A stretch of 40,244 nt of DNA from an uncultured Lachnospiraceae bacterium (GTDB lineage: Bacteria; Bacillota; Clostridia; Lachnospirales; Lachnospiraceae). The stretch covers positions 1-40,244 of the forward strand of contig CAJUBR010000017.1 in NCBI GenBank assembly GCA_910584695.1. Direction: 5' to 3'. The translations under genes and the position numbers were made by a program. Within the stretch, counting starts at the first letter, position 1; every line of letters starts with the position of its first letter. Below are positions 15,085-22,991 of this stretch, piece by piece. A model generated the notes under the pieces. The model was not told where the DNA came from and did no database searches. It saw nothing but the letters and a program-made list of their open reading frames with translations.

Positions 15085-15225
15085 GGTCGCGGGCTTCCCT
15101 TTTCCCCGCTGTGCACCTCGCCTTCGCTTTGCTTCGGCTCGGTCGCGGGCTTCGCCCTATGTCAGAAAAAACAGATAGGCTGCCTTATGTGCAAGCACAA
15201 CGTCAGCCTATCTGTTTTTTCTGAC
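15085..15225. repeat. Intergenic palindromic element between murT and gatD
   Basis: A perfect 22-base inverted repeat, GTCAGAAAAAACAGATAGGC (and TG) at 15161-15182 against its complement at 15204-15225, encloses an inner stem TGTGC-AA-GCACA (15188-15199). Beside it lies a GC-rich block (15085-15158) with two copies of GGTCGCGGGCTTC. Stem plus T6 on both strands could act as a terminator or attenuator. The layout suggests a mobile or dispersed intergenic element inserted inside the murT-gatD operon. Confidence 0.7.
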
Positions 15226-15238
15226 GCACTGCTCATTG

Positions 15239-16615
15239 CTATCGCGAATATTTCCCCAACGGTACAAATTCGCTTAGTTTATCTCTGAATTCTAACATAC
15301 AAGTATAGGAAAGTACTAAAAAAGTATCCTCACCGGATTGTCCTAACCGGGTAATCAGTGTCTTATAATCCTTTTCTACAAGAAATCTGGAAATGTCAAA
15401 ATCCGCATATTTCAATCTTAACTGCATGTCATAGGCACGTTTGCCGGTAAAATAAAAATTCTTTGCTCCGGATGCTGCTTTTGTTAAACGTTCAAATTCT
15501 ACATCATAAATCCATGATATATCCTTTCCGTCGGCATAATTATCATTTAAACCAAAAACAATATTCCCTGTCGGTCGTTGTTGAATTAAAAACTGTAATA
15601 CCTCATTAAATCCTGCCGGATTTTTAACAAGCACAAGATGTAAGTTATGTCCCTGATAAGCAACCTGCTCCATTCTTCCAAAATGTGTTGTAAGACCACC
15701 AAGTACAGATATTATTTTCTCCTCTGAAAGTCCGATGAAATGTGCTGTCTCTGTTGCCGCCAGAGCATTATATAAATTATAACCCCCGGGAAGCATAACC
15801 TCTGCTTCTATTGTCTTGCCAAAGACTTCCATCTCAATTACAGAAGAAGCCTCCTTCCACTCTATCACTTTGGTAAGTGCAACCTCCGGTTCCTGTCTGC
15901 GATAACCGCATTTTTCACAGTAAAAACCTCCCAGATGACCAAATGTATGATAGTGATAGTGGTACTTTGTCTTACAGTGGATACAATATACCGCATCCGA
16001 AATATCCGAAGACGTTCCTTCATAAAGGGAATCATTTACACCAAAATAGTGAATCTCACTATGGGGCAGGTCACTTAGGGAACTTGTCAAAGAGCAGTCT
16101 GCATTTAATATCAGCTTGACATCGGGAAGCTGCTCCAGTCCTGCCCGGATCTTGTTTACGGTAGTAAGTACCTCACCATATCGGTCTAACTGGTCGCGGA
16201 ATACATTTGTGACCACTGCAGTCACATCCAGTTTCCCAAAATATTTTACAATACTTTTCAGTGCTGCCTCATCACATTCTAACAATGCATAGTCTTTATT
16301 GATTTTTCCATTTAATGCAGCCGCTCCCACAAATGCGGATACCACTCCCCCAAGCAGATTGGCACCGGCATCATTGCAAAATACCGTACTGCCATTTGCC
16401 TCAATCATATCTCTTATGATATGACAAGTTGTAGTTTTTCCGTTTGTTCCGGTTACGCAGATAATCTTCATGTCTTTTGCTAAATGCCCTAAAATGTCCG
16501 GGCATATTTTCAGTACGATTTTACCGGGAAGGGAAGTTCCTCCGGTACCCGCTATTTTTAACACCTTTGTGGCAAACTTACCTGCCCAAACCGCTATTAC
16601 TGCTCTAACGCTCAT
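15239..16615 (-). CDS. murT: MurT, Mur-ligase-like subunit of lipid II isoglutaminyl synthase
   Basis: This 458-residue enzyme has the Mur ligase ATP-binding loop VTGTNGKTTT at residues 54-63. The MurT-specific zinc ribbon follows: Cys211 and Cys214 (CIHC), Cys233 and Cys236 (CEKC), inserted in the central domain. The C-terminal DUF1727-type domain carries the aspartate region (GLNDNYADGKDISWIYD). It activates the lipid II D-Glu carboxylate with ATP for amidation with ammonia from GatD. The ATG has GAGGAT upstream. It is the first gene of a murT-gatD-CDF run interrupted by the palindrome at 15161-15225. Confidence 0.94.
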   Translation of the reverse strand: MSVRAVIAVWAGKFATKVLKIAGTGGTSLPGKIVLKICPDILGHLAKDMKIICVTGTNGKTTTCHIIRDMIEANGSTVFCNDAGANLLGGVVSAFVGAAALNGKINKDYALLECDEAALKSIVKYFGKLDVTAVVTNVFRDQLDRYGEVLTTVNKIRAGLEQLPDVKLILNADCSLTSSLSDLPHSEIHYFGVNDSLYEGTSSDISDAVYCIHCKTKYHYHYHTFGHLGGFYCEKCGYRRQEPEVALTKVIEWKEASSVIEMEVFGKTIEAEVMLPGGYNLYNALAATETAHFIGLSEEKIISVLGGLTTHFGRMEQVAYQGHNLHLVLVKNPAGFNEVLQFLIQQRPTGNIVFGLNDNYADGKDISWIYDVEFERLTKAASGAKNFYFTGKRAYDMQLRLKYADFDISRFLVEKDYKTLITRLGQSGEDTFLVLSYTCMLEFRDKLSEFVPLGKYSR

Positions 16616-16645
16616 ATCTATCCTCTTTTCCTTCCAAACTCTAAA

Positions 16646-16680
16646 TCAACAATCCCGCAGTAAGCTGGCGGGAATCATAT
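16646..16680. repeat. Short palindrome of the dispersed repeat family upstream of murT
   Basis: ATCCCGCAGTAAGCTGGCGGGAATCA forms a small hairpin (CCCGC/GCGGG), then AT-rich sequence with T6. It resembles AACCCCGCAGCAAGCTACGGGG at 19167-19187. Confidence 0.4.
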
Positions 16681-16754
16681 TTTTTCATTATAGTGTAATA
16701 ACCCGATAATGACAATATGATTATGGCATTTTCCACGGGAAATGGAAGTCAATA

Positions 16755-17120
16755 TCAAAAATCTGATTCTGGCAATCCCTGCATTGCCTCATAAATCTTT
16801 TCCTCATCATACTTAGGAGCAAATGATTCCGCCACCTTACAGATGCGTTCCACCAGAGTAATGTCTTCTTCCAATTCTTCTGCTATGATGGCTGCTGTCT
16901 TTCTCTTCTTTAGTTTTCGACATATCTGAGAAATTAATTTTATTTCACGTCCTTATTATACCCCGGATGGATATTATATACAATGCAAGCAATATTCAGT
17001 TCATACTGCTCCTCTTTGTGTTCATATGCATCCGATAAATGCATTTCATCTATTGCTGGCCGCTGCTCCAGTCCGTTATAAAATACCAGAAATTTTGGAA
17101 TTAAAAGCAGGAAATACATA
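16755..17120 (-). pseudogene. Broken Rpn-family PD-(D/E)XK nuclease/transposase gene
   Basis: Two minus-strand frames carry parts of one family. At 16940-17120 the read is PKFLVFYNGLEQRPAIDEMH, then LSDAYEHKEEQYELNIACIV and YNIHPGYNKDVK with a stop, matching the middle of Rpn (recombination-promoting nuclease, YhgA-like) proteins. At 16755-16940 a different frame reads KLISQICRKLKKRKTAAIIA, then EELEEDITLVERICK and AESFAPKYDEEKIY, the usual C-terminus. About 70 residues between them and the whole catalytic N-terminus are missing. Confidence 0.7.
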
Positions 17121-17404
17121 GAAAAATTTGATTAAACTGAATTGACGGCTCAGCTATACTGCATTCTAATCCATACAATATGTCCGCCTGCAAATGATTG
17201 TCTGATTTAAATTAATGGTAACATATTTTTTTGATATGTGCAAGAAAAAGGTAACTTCCCATCTACACGGATAAAACCAAATAACTTATTGTTATTGTTG
17301 CCTCGTCAACACGGTACAGCAATATAGAAGACGGGGCAGGGATTTCCTGCAAATAGCTTTTCTTTAGGCATTCTATCATGTAGAATAGCATACAAATTTT
17401 GTCT

Positions 17405-17740
17405 TTATTTTAACAAATATTTTTCAAATGCTTTATGAGTATCAAAGTGAACCTCTTTAAAAAACATAATCACCCAAATAATAAATGCAGGAATTGCCAT
17501 ATATGATGTTACAAAATAACATAATACTGCCCCGATAAACATAATTGCAGACCATGTGAAACACTGATTTCTTATGTCACGGGAAATATATGCCTTGTCA
17601 TATAATGTCTGCTCTTTTTTAGATAAAGAGTTAAATCCAGAAACAAATTTAGCTGCTTTTTCTTTAAGTATTGCAAAAAACATACCTATAATTAAAAATG
17701 GGATTACAAGGACCCCACATATCCAGACTCCTATATTCAT
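17405..17740 (-). CDS. DUF3784-like small membrane protein
   Basis: This 111-residue protein has an N-terminal membrane helix (about residues 6-25), the stretch AKFVSGFNSLSKKEQTLYDK resembling the DUF3784 signature (GYNTMSKEEKxKYD), and two further hydrophobic helices before a charged C-terminus. I set the start at the ATG at 17740 because GGAG lies eight bases upstream. Function is unknown for the family. It stands alone between a nuclease remnant and the divergent Fic gene. Confidence 0.65.
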   Translation of the reverse strand: MNIGVWICGVLVIPFLIIGMFFAILKEKAAKFVSGFNSLSKKEQTLYDKAYISRDIRNQCFTWSAIMFIGAVLCYFVTSYMAIPAFIIWVIMFFKEVHFDTHKAFEKYLLK

Positions 17741-17954
17741 AATTACGTCTCCAATCAATAAGTTTCTGTATTTCTTTTAAATTATACTTTAAATGTTCAT
17801 TTAAGTCAAATTATACATTTTATTTTCTCATAGAGCGGATGTATATTATGATATATTAAAAAATAATGATTATATTTCAAATTACATAGGGCACAAATAT
17901 AATAATCAGAAATTAAATCACAACGAGTTATTTTACTTTAATCGTGTAACCGTC

Positions 17955-18017
17955 AGTGAAAAATAGTGAAAAAATAGTGAAATTATAATGGAAAAATCAC
18001 TGATTTTTGGATATAAT
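17955..18017 (+). promoter_or_regulatory. Fic gene promoter with AGTGAA repeats
   Basis: AGTGAA occurs at 17955, 17965 and 17976 (spacing 10 and 11), and the inverted core TCACT follows at 17997-18001. A perfect TATAAT lies at 18012-18017, 25 bases before the Fic ATG. The repeats could be an operator, possibly for the Fic protein's own winged-helix domain. The rest of 17741-17954 is AT-rich with no gene seen. Confidence 0.45.
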
Positions 18018-18042
18018 AGTATTTGTGGAAGGAAGTGATTTT

Positions 18043-19143
18043 ATGATTAAAGTAACACTAACAAATGAGATATTGAAATATATCACAGAGATTGATAAAA
18101 ATAGATATAATGTATCATCCGTAAAGCTATCAAAAACAGTTGCAAATAAGCTTCGCAAGAATTCAAAGAAAAGGAGCTCATATGCGTCAAATAAAATTGA
18201 AGGTAATCCCTTATCAGAAAAACAAGTTGATGAGGTAATAGAGAGTGATGAAAGAAAGCATTTTTTAAAACCGGAGCAGGAAGTACGTAATTATTTTTTA
18301 GCGTTGAATCTCTTAGAAGAAAAGGCAAATAAAAAAGAGAAATTCTCAAAAAAGCTTATTTTGGATGTGCAAAAACTTGTAGAAAAGGGGGCCTCAAAAG
18401 AAAAAATTGGACTTAGAGGCCCTATGCCACCAGGTGTACTGTTTGCAGTTTATGATTCCAAGAGTGGTAATCCTGATTATATTCCACCGGAATATTCAGA
18501 TATTCCTGCACTATTAGATGAATTAGTGGAATATGTAAATACCACAGATGACCATCCTTTGATTGTAGCTGCGGTTGTACATTATCAGTTGGTTACAATA
18601 CATCCATTTGAAGATGGGAATGGAAGAACGGCAAGATTATTATCTGGCTACATTATGGATTTGAATGGATACGGGTTTAACGGAATCGGTTCTTTGGAAG
18701 AATATTTCGCATACGATATTGACGAATACTATGAATCCATTCAGATGGGACTCCCTGTATTATATTATTCTGGTCGTGAAAATCCACCACACCCTGAAAT
18801 ATGGGTAAACTATTTCTTGAGAATGGTTCAGCTTTATTCAAGCAAAGTGTGTGATTTACAGATTAGTTCCAATGAGGAGGATATTGCTGGAAGCATATCT
18901 TTTTTGAAAGGAAAAGAAAAGGAACTATTATTATTTTTAATTAAGAACTATAAAAGGGAATTCACGCCTATAGAAATAAGCAAGGAAATGTCAGTAACAA
19001 ATAAAACAATAATCAACAGACTTTCTGTATTGGCTAAAAATGGTTTTGTTGTTCCAATATTGGTTAATGAAAGAATAAGGTCTTATGAATTAAGCGAATT
19101 TACGAAAGACCATGAGAAAGAGATTGTAAAGTCTATTAAGTAG
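18043..19143 (+). CDS. Fic-family protein (AMP-transferase fold) with C-terminal winged helix
   Basis: This protein has about 366 residues. The Fic core motif HPFEDGNGRTAR (residues 187-198) is complete, with catalytic His187 and the Gly/Arg loop, so adenylylation of a protein hydroxyl is expected. The N-terminal part carries the autoinhibitory helix motif SSYASNKIEG (about 45-54) with the Glu that blocks the active site. The C-terminal 80 residues form a winged helix (TPIEISKEMSVTNKTIINRL) typical of Fic proteins of this size. The ATG at 18043 has GGAAG seven bases upstream. No antitoxin gene is adjacent, which fits built-in inhibition. It is one of the few plus-strand genes here. Confidence 0.9.
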   Translation: MIKVTLTNEILKYITEIDKNRYNVSSVKLSKTVANKLRKNSKKRSSYASNKIEGNPLSEKQVDEVIESDERKHFLKPEQEVRNYFLALNLLEEKANKKEKFSKKLILDVQKLVEKGASKEKIGLRGPMPPGVLFAVYDSKSGNPDYIPPEYSDIPALLDELVEYVNTTDDHPLIVAAVVHYQLVTIHPFEDGNGRTARLLSGYIMDLNGYGFNGIGSLEEYFAYDIDEYYESIQMGLPVLYYSGRENPPHPEIWVNYFLRMVQLYSSKVCDLQISSNEEDIAGSISFLKGKEKELLLFLIKNYKREFTPIEISKEMSVTNKTIINRLSVLAKNGFVVPILVNERIRSYELSEFTKDHEKEIVKSIK

Positions 19144-19163
19144 AATTTTATTTTATCAAGTCA

Positions 19164-19265
19164 ATAACCCCGCAGCAAGCTACGGGGCATCAAACTTCCA
19201 ACGCAGCAGAGCTGCGGGGTATTTGACCCTCGCGGCATTCGTCAAATGGACATGCGGGCATGTCC
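19164..19265. repeat. Cluster of three palindromes (dispersed intergenic repeat)
   Basis: Three hairpins follow one another: CCCCG/CGGGG at 19168-19187, CGCAGC/GCTGCG at 19202-19216, and GGACATGC-GG-GCATGTCC at 19248-19265. The middle part with CGGGGTATTTGACCCTCGC is shared with 1893-1911, and the first part with 418-435. It lies between the convergent Fic and GNAT genes, where it could terminate transcription, though no T-runs are present. Confidence 0.6.
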
Positions 19266-19298
19266 GCTTTACATTTATTCATGCGTCCCATACTTATT

Positions 19299-20330
19299 TT
19301 AAAGCAGTGCCGCCTCCATTCCAATCACCCCGGAAATTTCGTCTCCTTCCTCCCACAAAACAGAATAAAGCCTGCTCCCGTAATGAACCGTCCGCATTCT
19401 GTCAAGGGTGCCGCAAAGAGGGTTATTTTCAAAGCCTCCCCATATCAGCAGAGAAAACCCTGCCTCCGCCGCAACGGAACGCAGAAACTTCTCACAAAGT
19501 TTTACATCATAATCCCGGATATAGAGATAAGAGACAACTCCATGGTTTACGATGCTGTCCGCTTTCGGGAATTCCGGATAGCCAAAAAACCTTGTGGGAA
19601 GTTTTGAAAGGAGTTTATAAATCCCACCATAGGAATTCATTTTATACTGTTTGTATCCCTGCTGGTTTCCCACAAAACAGCAGGCAATGATTTCTCCGTT
19701 TTCCCGTACACAATAAAAGGACTTTTCACCAAATCCCCTATAATTATAATTGACCGGTGTAAGGCTTTTTTGTGCAAAATGCGTCTCCATCAGCTTATCA
19801 AATCCCTCTAAGTTATCCTTTTCTATATCTATTATCTTCTTTCCACCGTGAAAACAGTAGGTGGTATAATGTCCCAGATATCTGTATTCCGGCATATGCT
19901 TATGCTTTTTTTCGAACATGGAAATTGCAGGCAGGTTATCATCAAGAATGGTCGTATAGCAGCACTTACAGTCAGAAATCTCTTCATGCAAAAATCCATA
20001 CGCCTTTGCAATAAAAGAAATCTTTTTCTGATAGTCCGAATGGATTTTAAGCCCGGTAAGATAGGCACACTTCTCTGCTTTTCCATTCAAATACTCCCGG
20101 CGCACAACGGCACCGCCTACCGCTGCCGTTCTTCCCTCTTTATTATCCAGAATAACAAGAATTTTTGCATCTTCACCGTCTGCAAGAAAGGATTCATAGG
20201 GTTTTGGATTCCGCAAATACTGTACGCTGATTCCTCCGTCAAAGGCACTACTTTCAAAAATTTCACGAATGCCGGCATTGTCAGAGCTGTCGGCAAATTT
20301 TAATGTATAACGGTTATTTTGGAAGTTCAT
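19299..20330 (-). CDS. GNAT-like acyltransferase, last gene of the radical SAM cluster
   Basis: This 343-residue protein has an N-terminal GNAT-like domain: LKFADSSDNAGIREIF as strand 1 and helix 1, ILVILDNKEGRTAAVGGAVV as the central strands, LTGLKIHSDYQKK as the acceptor loop. The second half looks like a further GNAT-like fold (GGFENNPLCGTLDRMR). The acyl donor and acceptor are unknown. The start ATG at 20330 has GGAGA eight bases upstream and lies inside the 3' end of the preceding radical SAM gene (17-base overlap), which implies coupled translation. It probably modifies the product or an intermediate of this cluster. Divergent enough that I would not name a substrate. Confidence 0.6.
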   Translation of the reverse strand: MNFQNNRYTLKFADSSDNAGIREIFESSAFDGGISVQYLRNPKPYESFLADGEDAKILVILDNKEGRTAAVGGAVVRREYLNGKAEKCAYLTGLKIHSDYQKKISFIAKAYGFLHEEISDCKCCYTTILDDNLPAISMFEKKHKHMPEYRYLGHYTTYCFHGGKKIIDIEKDNLEGFDKLMETHFAQKSLTPVNYNYRGFGEKSFYCVRENGEIIACCFVGNQQGYKQYKMNSYGGIYKLLSKLPTRFFGYPEFPKADSIVNHGVVSYLYIRDYDVKLCEKFLRSVAAEAGFSLLIWGGFENNPLCGTLDRMRTVHYGSRLYSVLWEEGDEISGVIGMEAALL

Positions 20331-21645
20331 CGAGATTCTCTCCTATCGGAACATTCATTTTTTCATCAATTTCTTCACCGAGACGCAGATTCATCGTCCA
20401 GAATAAACCCCACATCAGCGGACTTGTACGTCCTAGAGAAGCAAATCCTCTGTTTAAAACCGTTTTCGGTGAAGAAAATTCTTTTCTTGCATCCCGGCAG
20501 AGCATACTAAGCTTTTCCGGAGAAATCCGCTTTGGATAAAAGGCAAGTTCTCCATAATTATACCCTTTTTCAAGCCACCATTTATCATAGATTAAACGGT
20601 CATCTGCCTTTAACCTGTCATAAAGTGCCGTGTTGGGAAATGGCAGCAGATGATTAAAGGCTGCCGTGTAAAAATTATGCTTTTTGGCAAACTCCAATGC
20701 TTGATATACCGTACCCTCATCATCATGATCATAACCAAAAACAAAGGTGGCATAAATGCCAATACCCGCATCATGAATACGCTTCACAAGCTCATCCCGT
20801 TCGCCAATTGCATAGTTAAAGGACTTGTTCATCTGATTCAGATTTTCCTTATTGAGGCTTTCAAACCCTATAAGAATAATTTCACACCCGCTTTTTTTCA
20901 TTGCCTCAAGCAGCTTTTCATCCTTTGCCATAGAAAGAGTCCCCTGCCCTGCCCATTTAATCTTTAACGGTGTGATTTCTTCAAAAAGTGTCATGGCATT
21001 ATTCCTGTCTGCAACAAGGTTATCATCGACGAGAAAGGTATATTTATGCTGTGAATTTTTCAGGTCATCGATGATCAGACTGTGTTTCCGGCTGTAGTAT
21101 TTACTACAGTAATATTTTGATATAGCACAGAATTCACAGCTATGACAGCATCCTCGTCCCGTTTCCACAAGAGATACCGGAAGATACTTTTTCCCTTTGA
21201 AAATACTTTTGTCCGGTTGGATATCATATTCCCCTATTCCGCCATGATAGAGCTTATTTAAGCTCCCGTTTTGAAAATCCGAAAGCATACGGCACCATAC
21301 CGTCTCCGCATTCCCTGCGATTACGCTGTCACAATACTGTTCCATCTCTTCCGGACAGAGGGTCGCGTGATACCCACCCATTACCACAGCAATTCCACGC
21401 TCACGGAATTTTGCAGCAATTTTATAGCTTCGGCGTGCCGTATACGTTTCAACCGTAATGCATACAAGATCCGTCTTGGTATTGTAATCAATCAGCTCGA
21501 TACGGTCGTCAAAAAGCTCTGTTTCTATATCCGGTGGTGTTAATGCCTTTAGCATTGCAATGGTAAGCGGCTCCATTTTCCATGTACCGATATATTTCTG
21601 TCCCTGTTTTTTCCCGATTGCCGGGAGAATAAATGTAATCTTCAT
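20314..21645 (-). CDS. B12-binding-type radical SAM enzyme (RS5)
   Basis: This 443-residue enzyme has an N-terminal Rossmann-type cobalamin-binding-like domain (VVMGGYHATLCPEEMEQYCD and VIAGNAETVW, residues 87-117), then the radical SAM core with Cys166, Cys170 and Cys173 in GRGCCHSCEFC, which bind the 4Fe-4S cluster. The strand TFLVDDNLVADRN and the substrate-side motif IILIGFESLNKENLNQMNKS follow. Such enzymes (class B methyltransferases, BchE and hopanoid types) methylate or rearrange unactivated carbons using S-adenosylmethionine. It is closest to RS2 and RS3 in this cluster (shared VETYTARRSYKI). Good AAAGGA ribosome-binding site; 11 bases after RS4. Substrate unknown. Confidence 0.88.
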   Translation of the reverse strand: MKITFILPAIGKKQGQKYIGTWKMEPLTIAMLKALTPPDIETELFDDRIELIDYNTKTDLVCITVETYTARRSYKIAAKFRERGIAVVMGGYHATLCPEEMEQYCDSVIAGNAETVWCRMLSDFQNGSLNKLYHGGIGEYDIQPDKSIFKGKKYLPVSLVETGRGCCHSCEFCAISKYYCSKYYSRKHSLIIDDLKNSQHKYTFLVDDNLVADRNNAMTLFEEITPLKIKWAGQGTLSMAKDEKLLEAMKKSGCEIILIGFESLNKENLNQMNKSFNYAIGERDELVKRIHDAGIGIYATFVFGYDHDDEGTVYQALEFAKKHNFYTAAFNHLLPFPNTALYDRLKADDRLIYDKWWLEKGYNYGELAFYPKRISPEKLSMLCRDARKEFSSPKTVLNRGFASLGRTSPLMWGLFWTMNLRLGEEIDEKMNVPIGENLDELPK

Positions 21646-21656
21646 AATTTTTTCCT

Positions 21657-22991
21657 TTACAATACCGGAATATCCGAGTTATCACACATTACTTCGCGGG
21701 TAAATTTGTGCCATTTATCGGCATACCCTTTGTAGCCTATATTAAGGGGCACGGAGAGCCACGGACTGTGCTTAAATGGTGCCAGTCTCTTTGCGATATT
21801 AGAGGTCGTATACGTCGCCCGCCATGCCCTGTCTGTCCCCTCCTCCAACTGCTCCTTTGTCATCCGTTTTGGCTGAAACACACAGTGCTGCACATCATAC
21901 ATCGCCCAGTTCCGCTCCGTGATACGCCCTTCTTTTTCCAACTGGAAATAATACGGTGTCTGAGGAAACGGTGTGAGAATAGAATATCTTGGCAGGTCAA
22001 TCTTAGCCTTGATAATCATTTCCACCGTGCGGTCAAATACACTCTCATCCTCCTCATCACCCCCAAAGGCGAAGCAGCCCTGTACGAGAATACCGTTGTC
22101 ATGCAGCTTTTTCATCAGCGTAACATAACTGTCCACCTGATTCACCCCTTTGTGTATATATTGCTGGGATTCCTGGGTTATGGATTCAAAACCAATCAAA
22201 AGCCCACGGCATCCGCTTTTGCGAAACAGTGCAATCAGCTCATCATCCATTCCCACTGCTGAGGTCACAAGTCCCAGCCAGATAATATTTAACGGAATCA
22301 ACGCACGAAAAAGCTCTGTTGCATATTGTAAGTCCGTAATCAGATTTACATCCGGGAAAACAACATGCTTTGTATCAAGTGCCTCAATCTCAGCAACCAC
22401 TTCTTTTACCGGGCGTTTGTAAACCGTCTTGCCAAATGCTGCCGGATAGGCACAAAAGCTGCAGGTGTGGCAGCATCCCCGGATTGCCTCGACCGTTTTT
22501 GTTGTAATGTAGCGTTTTTTATCTAGCAGTTCCCTCCGGGGCTTTGGTTTACCCACAATGGTGAAATCCTCATTCTGACAGTAGCGTTTTTTATGGCAGC
22601 CCTTTATGTAATCATAGATAAACTGTGGAAACGTCTGCTCGGAAAAGCCGGTAAAAACAACATCTGCGTGCTGTGCAGCCTCATCCGGAAGCATGGAGGG
22701 ATGAACCCCTCCCATAAAAACCGTTTTTCCCTTTTTGCGGAAATAATCTCCATAGGCATAACAGCGGGGTGCCGTTCCTGTAATACAGGTGATTCCAATT
22801 AAATCCGCATCCAAATCAAGGGGAATCTTCCCCGCAGTTTCATCGTAAATGGCAATCTTAGCATCCACATCCTCAGGAACCAGTGCCGCCAGAGTCGTAA
22901 GTGTAAGCGGTGCATAATGCAGGGATTTCCCAAAGTTTCCCGAATAACGGTGCATAGCTCCCGCAGGGGCCAGCAAAGCGATTTTTGTCAT
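21657..22991 (-). CDS. B12-binding-type radical SAM enzyme (RS4)
   Basis: The protein has 444 residues. The N-terminal cobalamin-binding-like domain carries VFMGGVHPSMLPDEAAQHAD (91-110). The 4Fe-4S ligands are Cys173, Cys177 and Cys180 in IRGCCHTCSFC. The core continues with HVVFPDVNLITD and GLLIGFESITQESQQYIHKG. Its N-terminus (YSGNFGKSLHYAPLTLTTLA) resembles that of RS1 and not of the other three, so the cluster holds two lineages. The ATG overlaps the GH3 stop as ATGA, and AGGAGGAG lies upstream, so it is translated together with GH3. Likely to act on the same substrate chain as the other cluster members; reaction unknown. Confidence 0.88.
   Translation of the reverse strand: MTKIALLAPAGAMHRYSGNFGKSLHYAPLTLTTLAALVPEDVDAKIAIYDETAGKIPLDLDADLIGITCITGTAPRCYAYGDYFRKKGKTVFMGGVHPSMLPDEAAQHADVVFTGFSEQTFPQFIYDYIKGCHKKRYCQNEDFTIVGKPKPRRELLDKKRYITTKTVEAIRGCCHTCSFCAYPAAFGKTVYKRPVKEVVAEIEALDTKHVVFPDVNLITDLQYATELFRALIPLNIIWLGLVTSAVGMDDELIALFRKSGCRGLLIGFESITQESQQYIHKGVNQVDSYVTLMKKLHDNGILVQGCFAFGGDEEDESVFDRTVEMIIKAKIDLPRYSILTPFPQTPYYFQLEKEGRITERNWAMYDVQHCVFQPKRMTKEQLEEGTDRAWRATYTTSNIAKRLAPFKHSPWLSVPLNIGYKGYADKWHKFTREVMCDNSDIPVL

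Noticed and set aside
19223..19690. Plus-strand reading frame of 155 codons
   Set aside because: It begins in the palindromic repeats and then runs antisense to the GNAT gene.
21708..22262. Plus-strand reading frame of 184 codons
   Set aside because: It lies antisense inside the radical SAM gene RS4, with no ribosome-binding site and no family-like composition.
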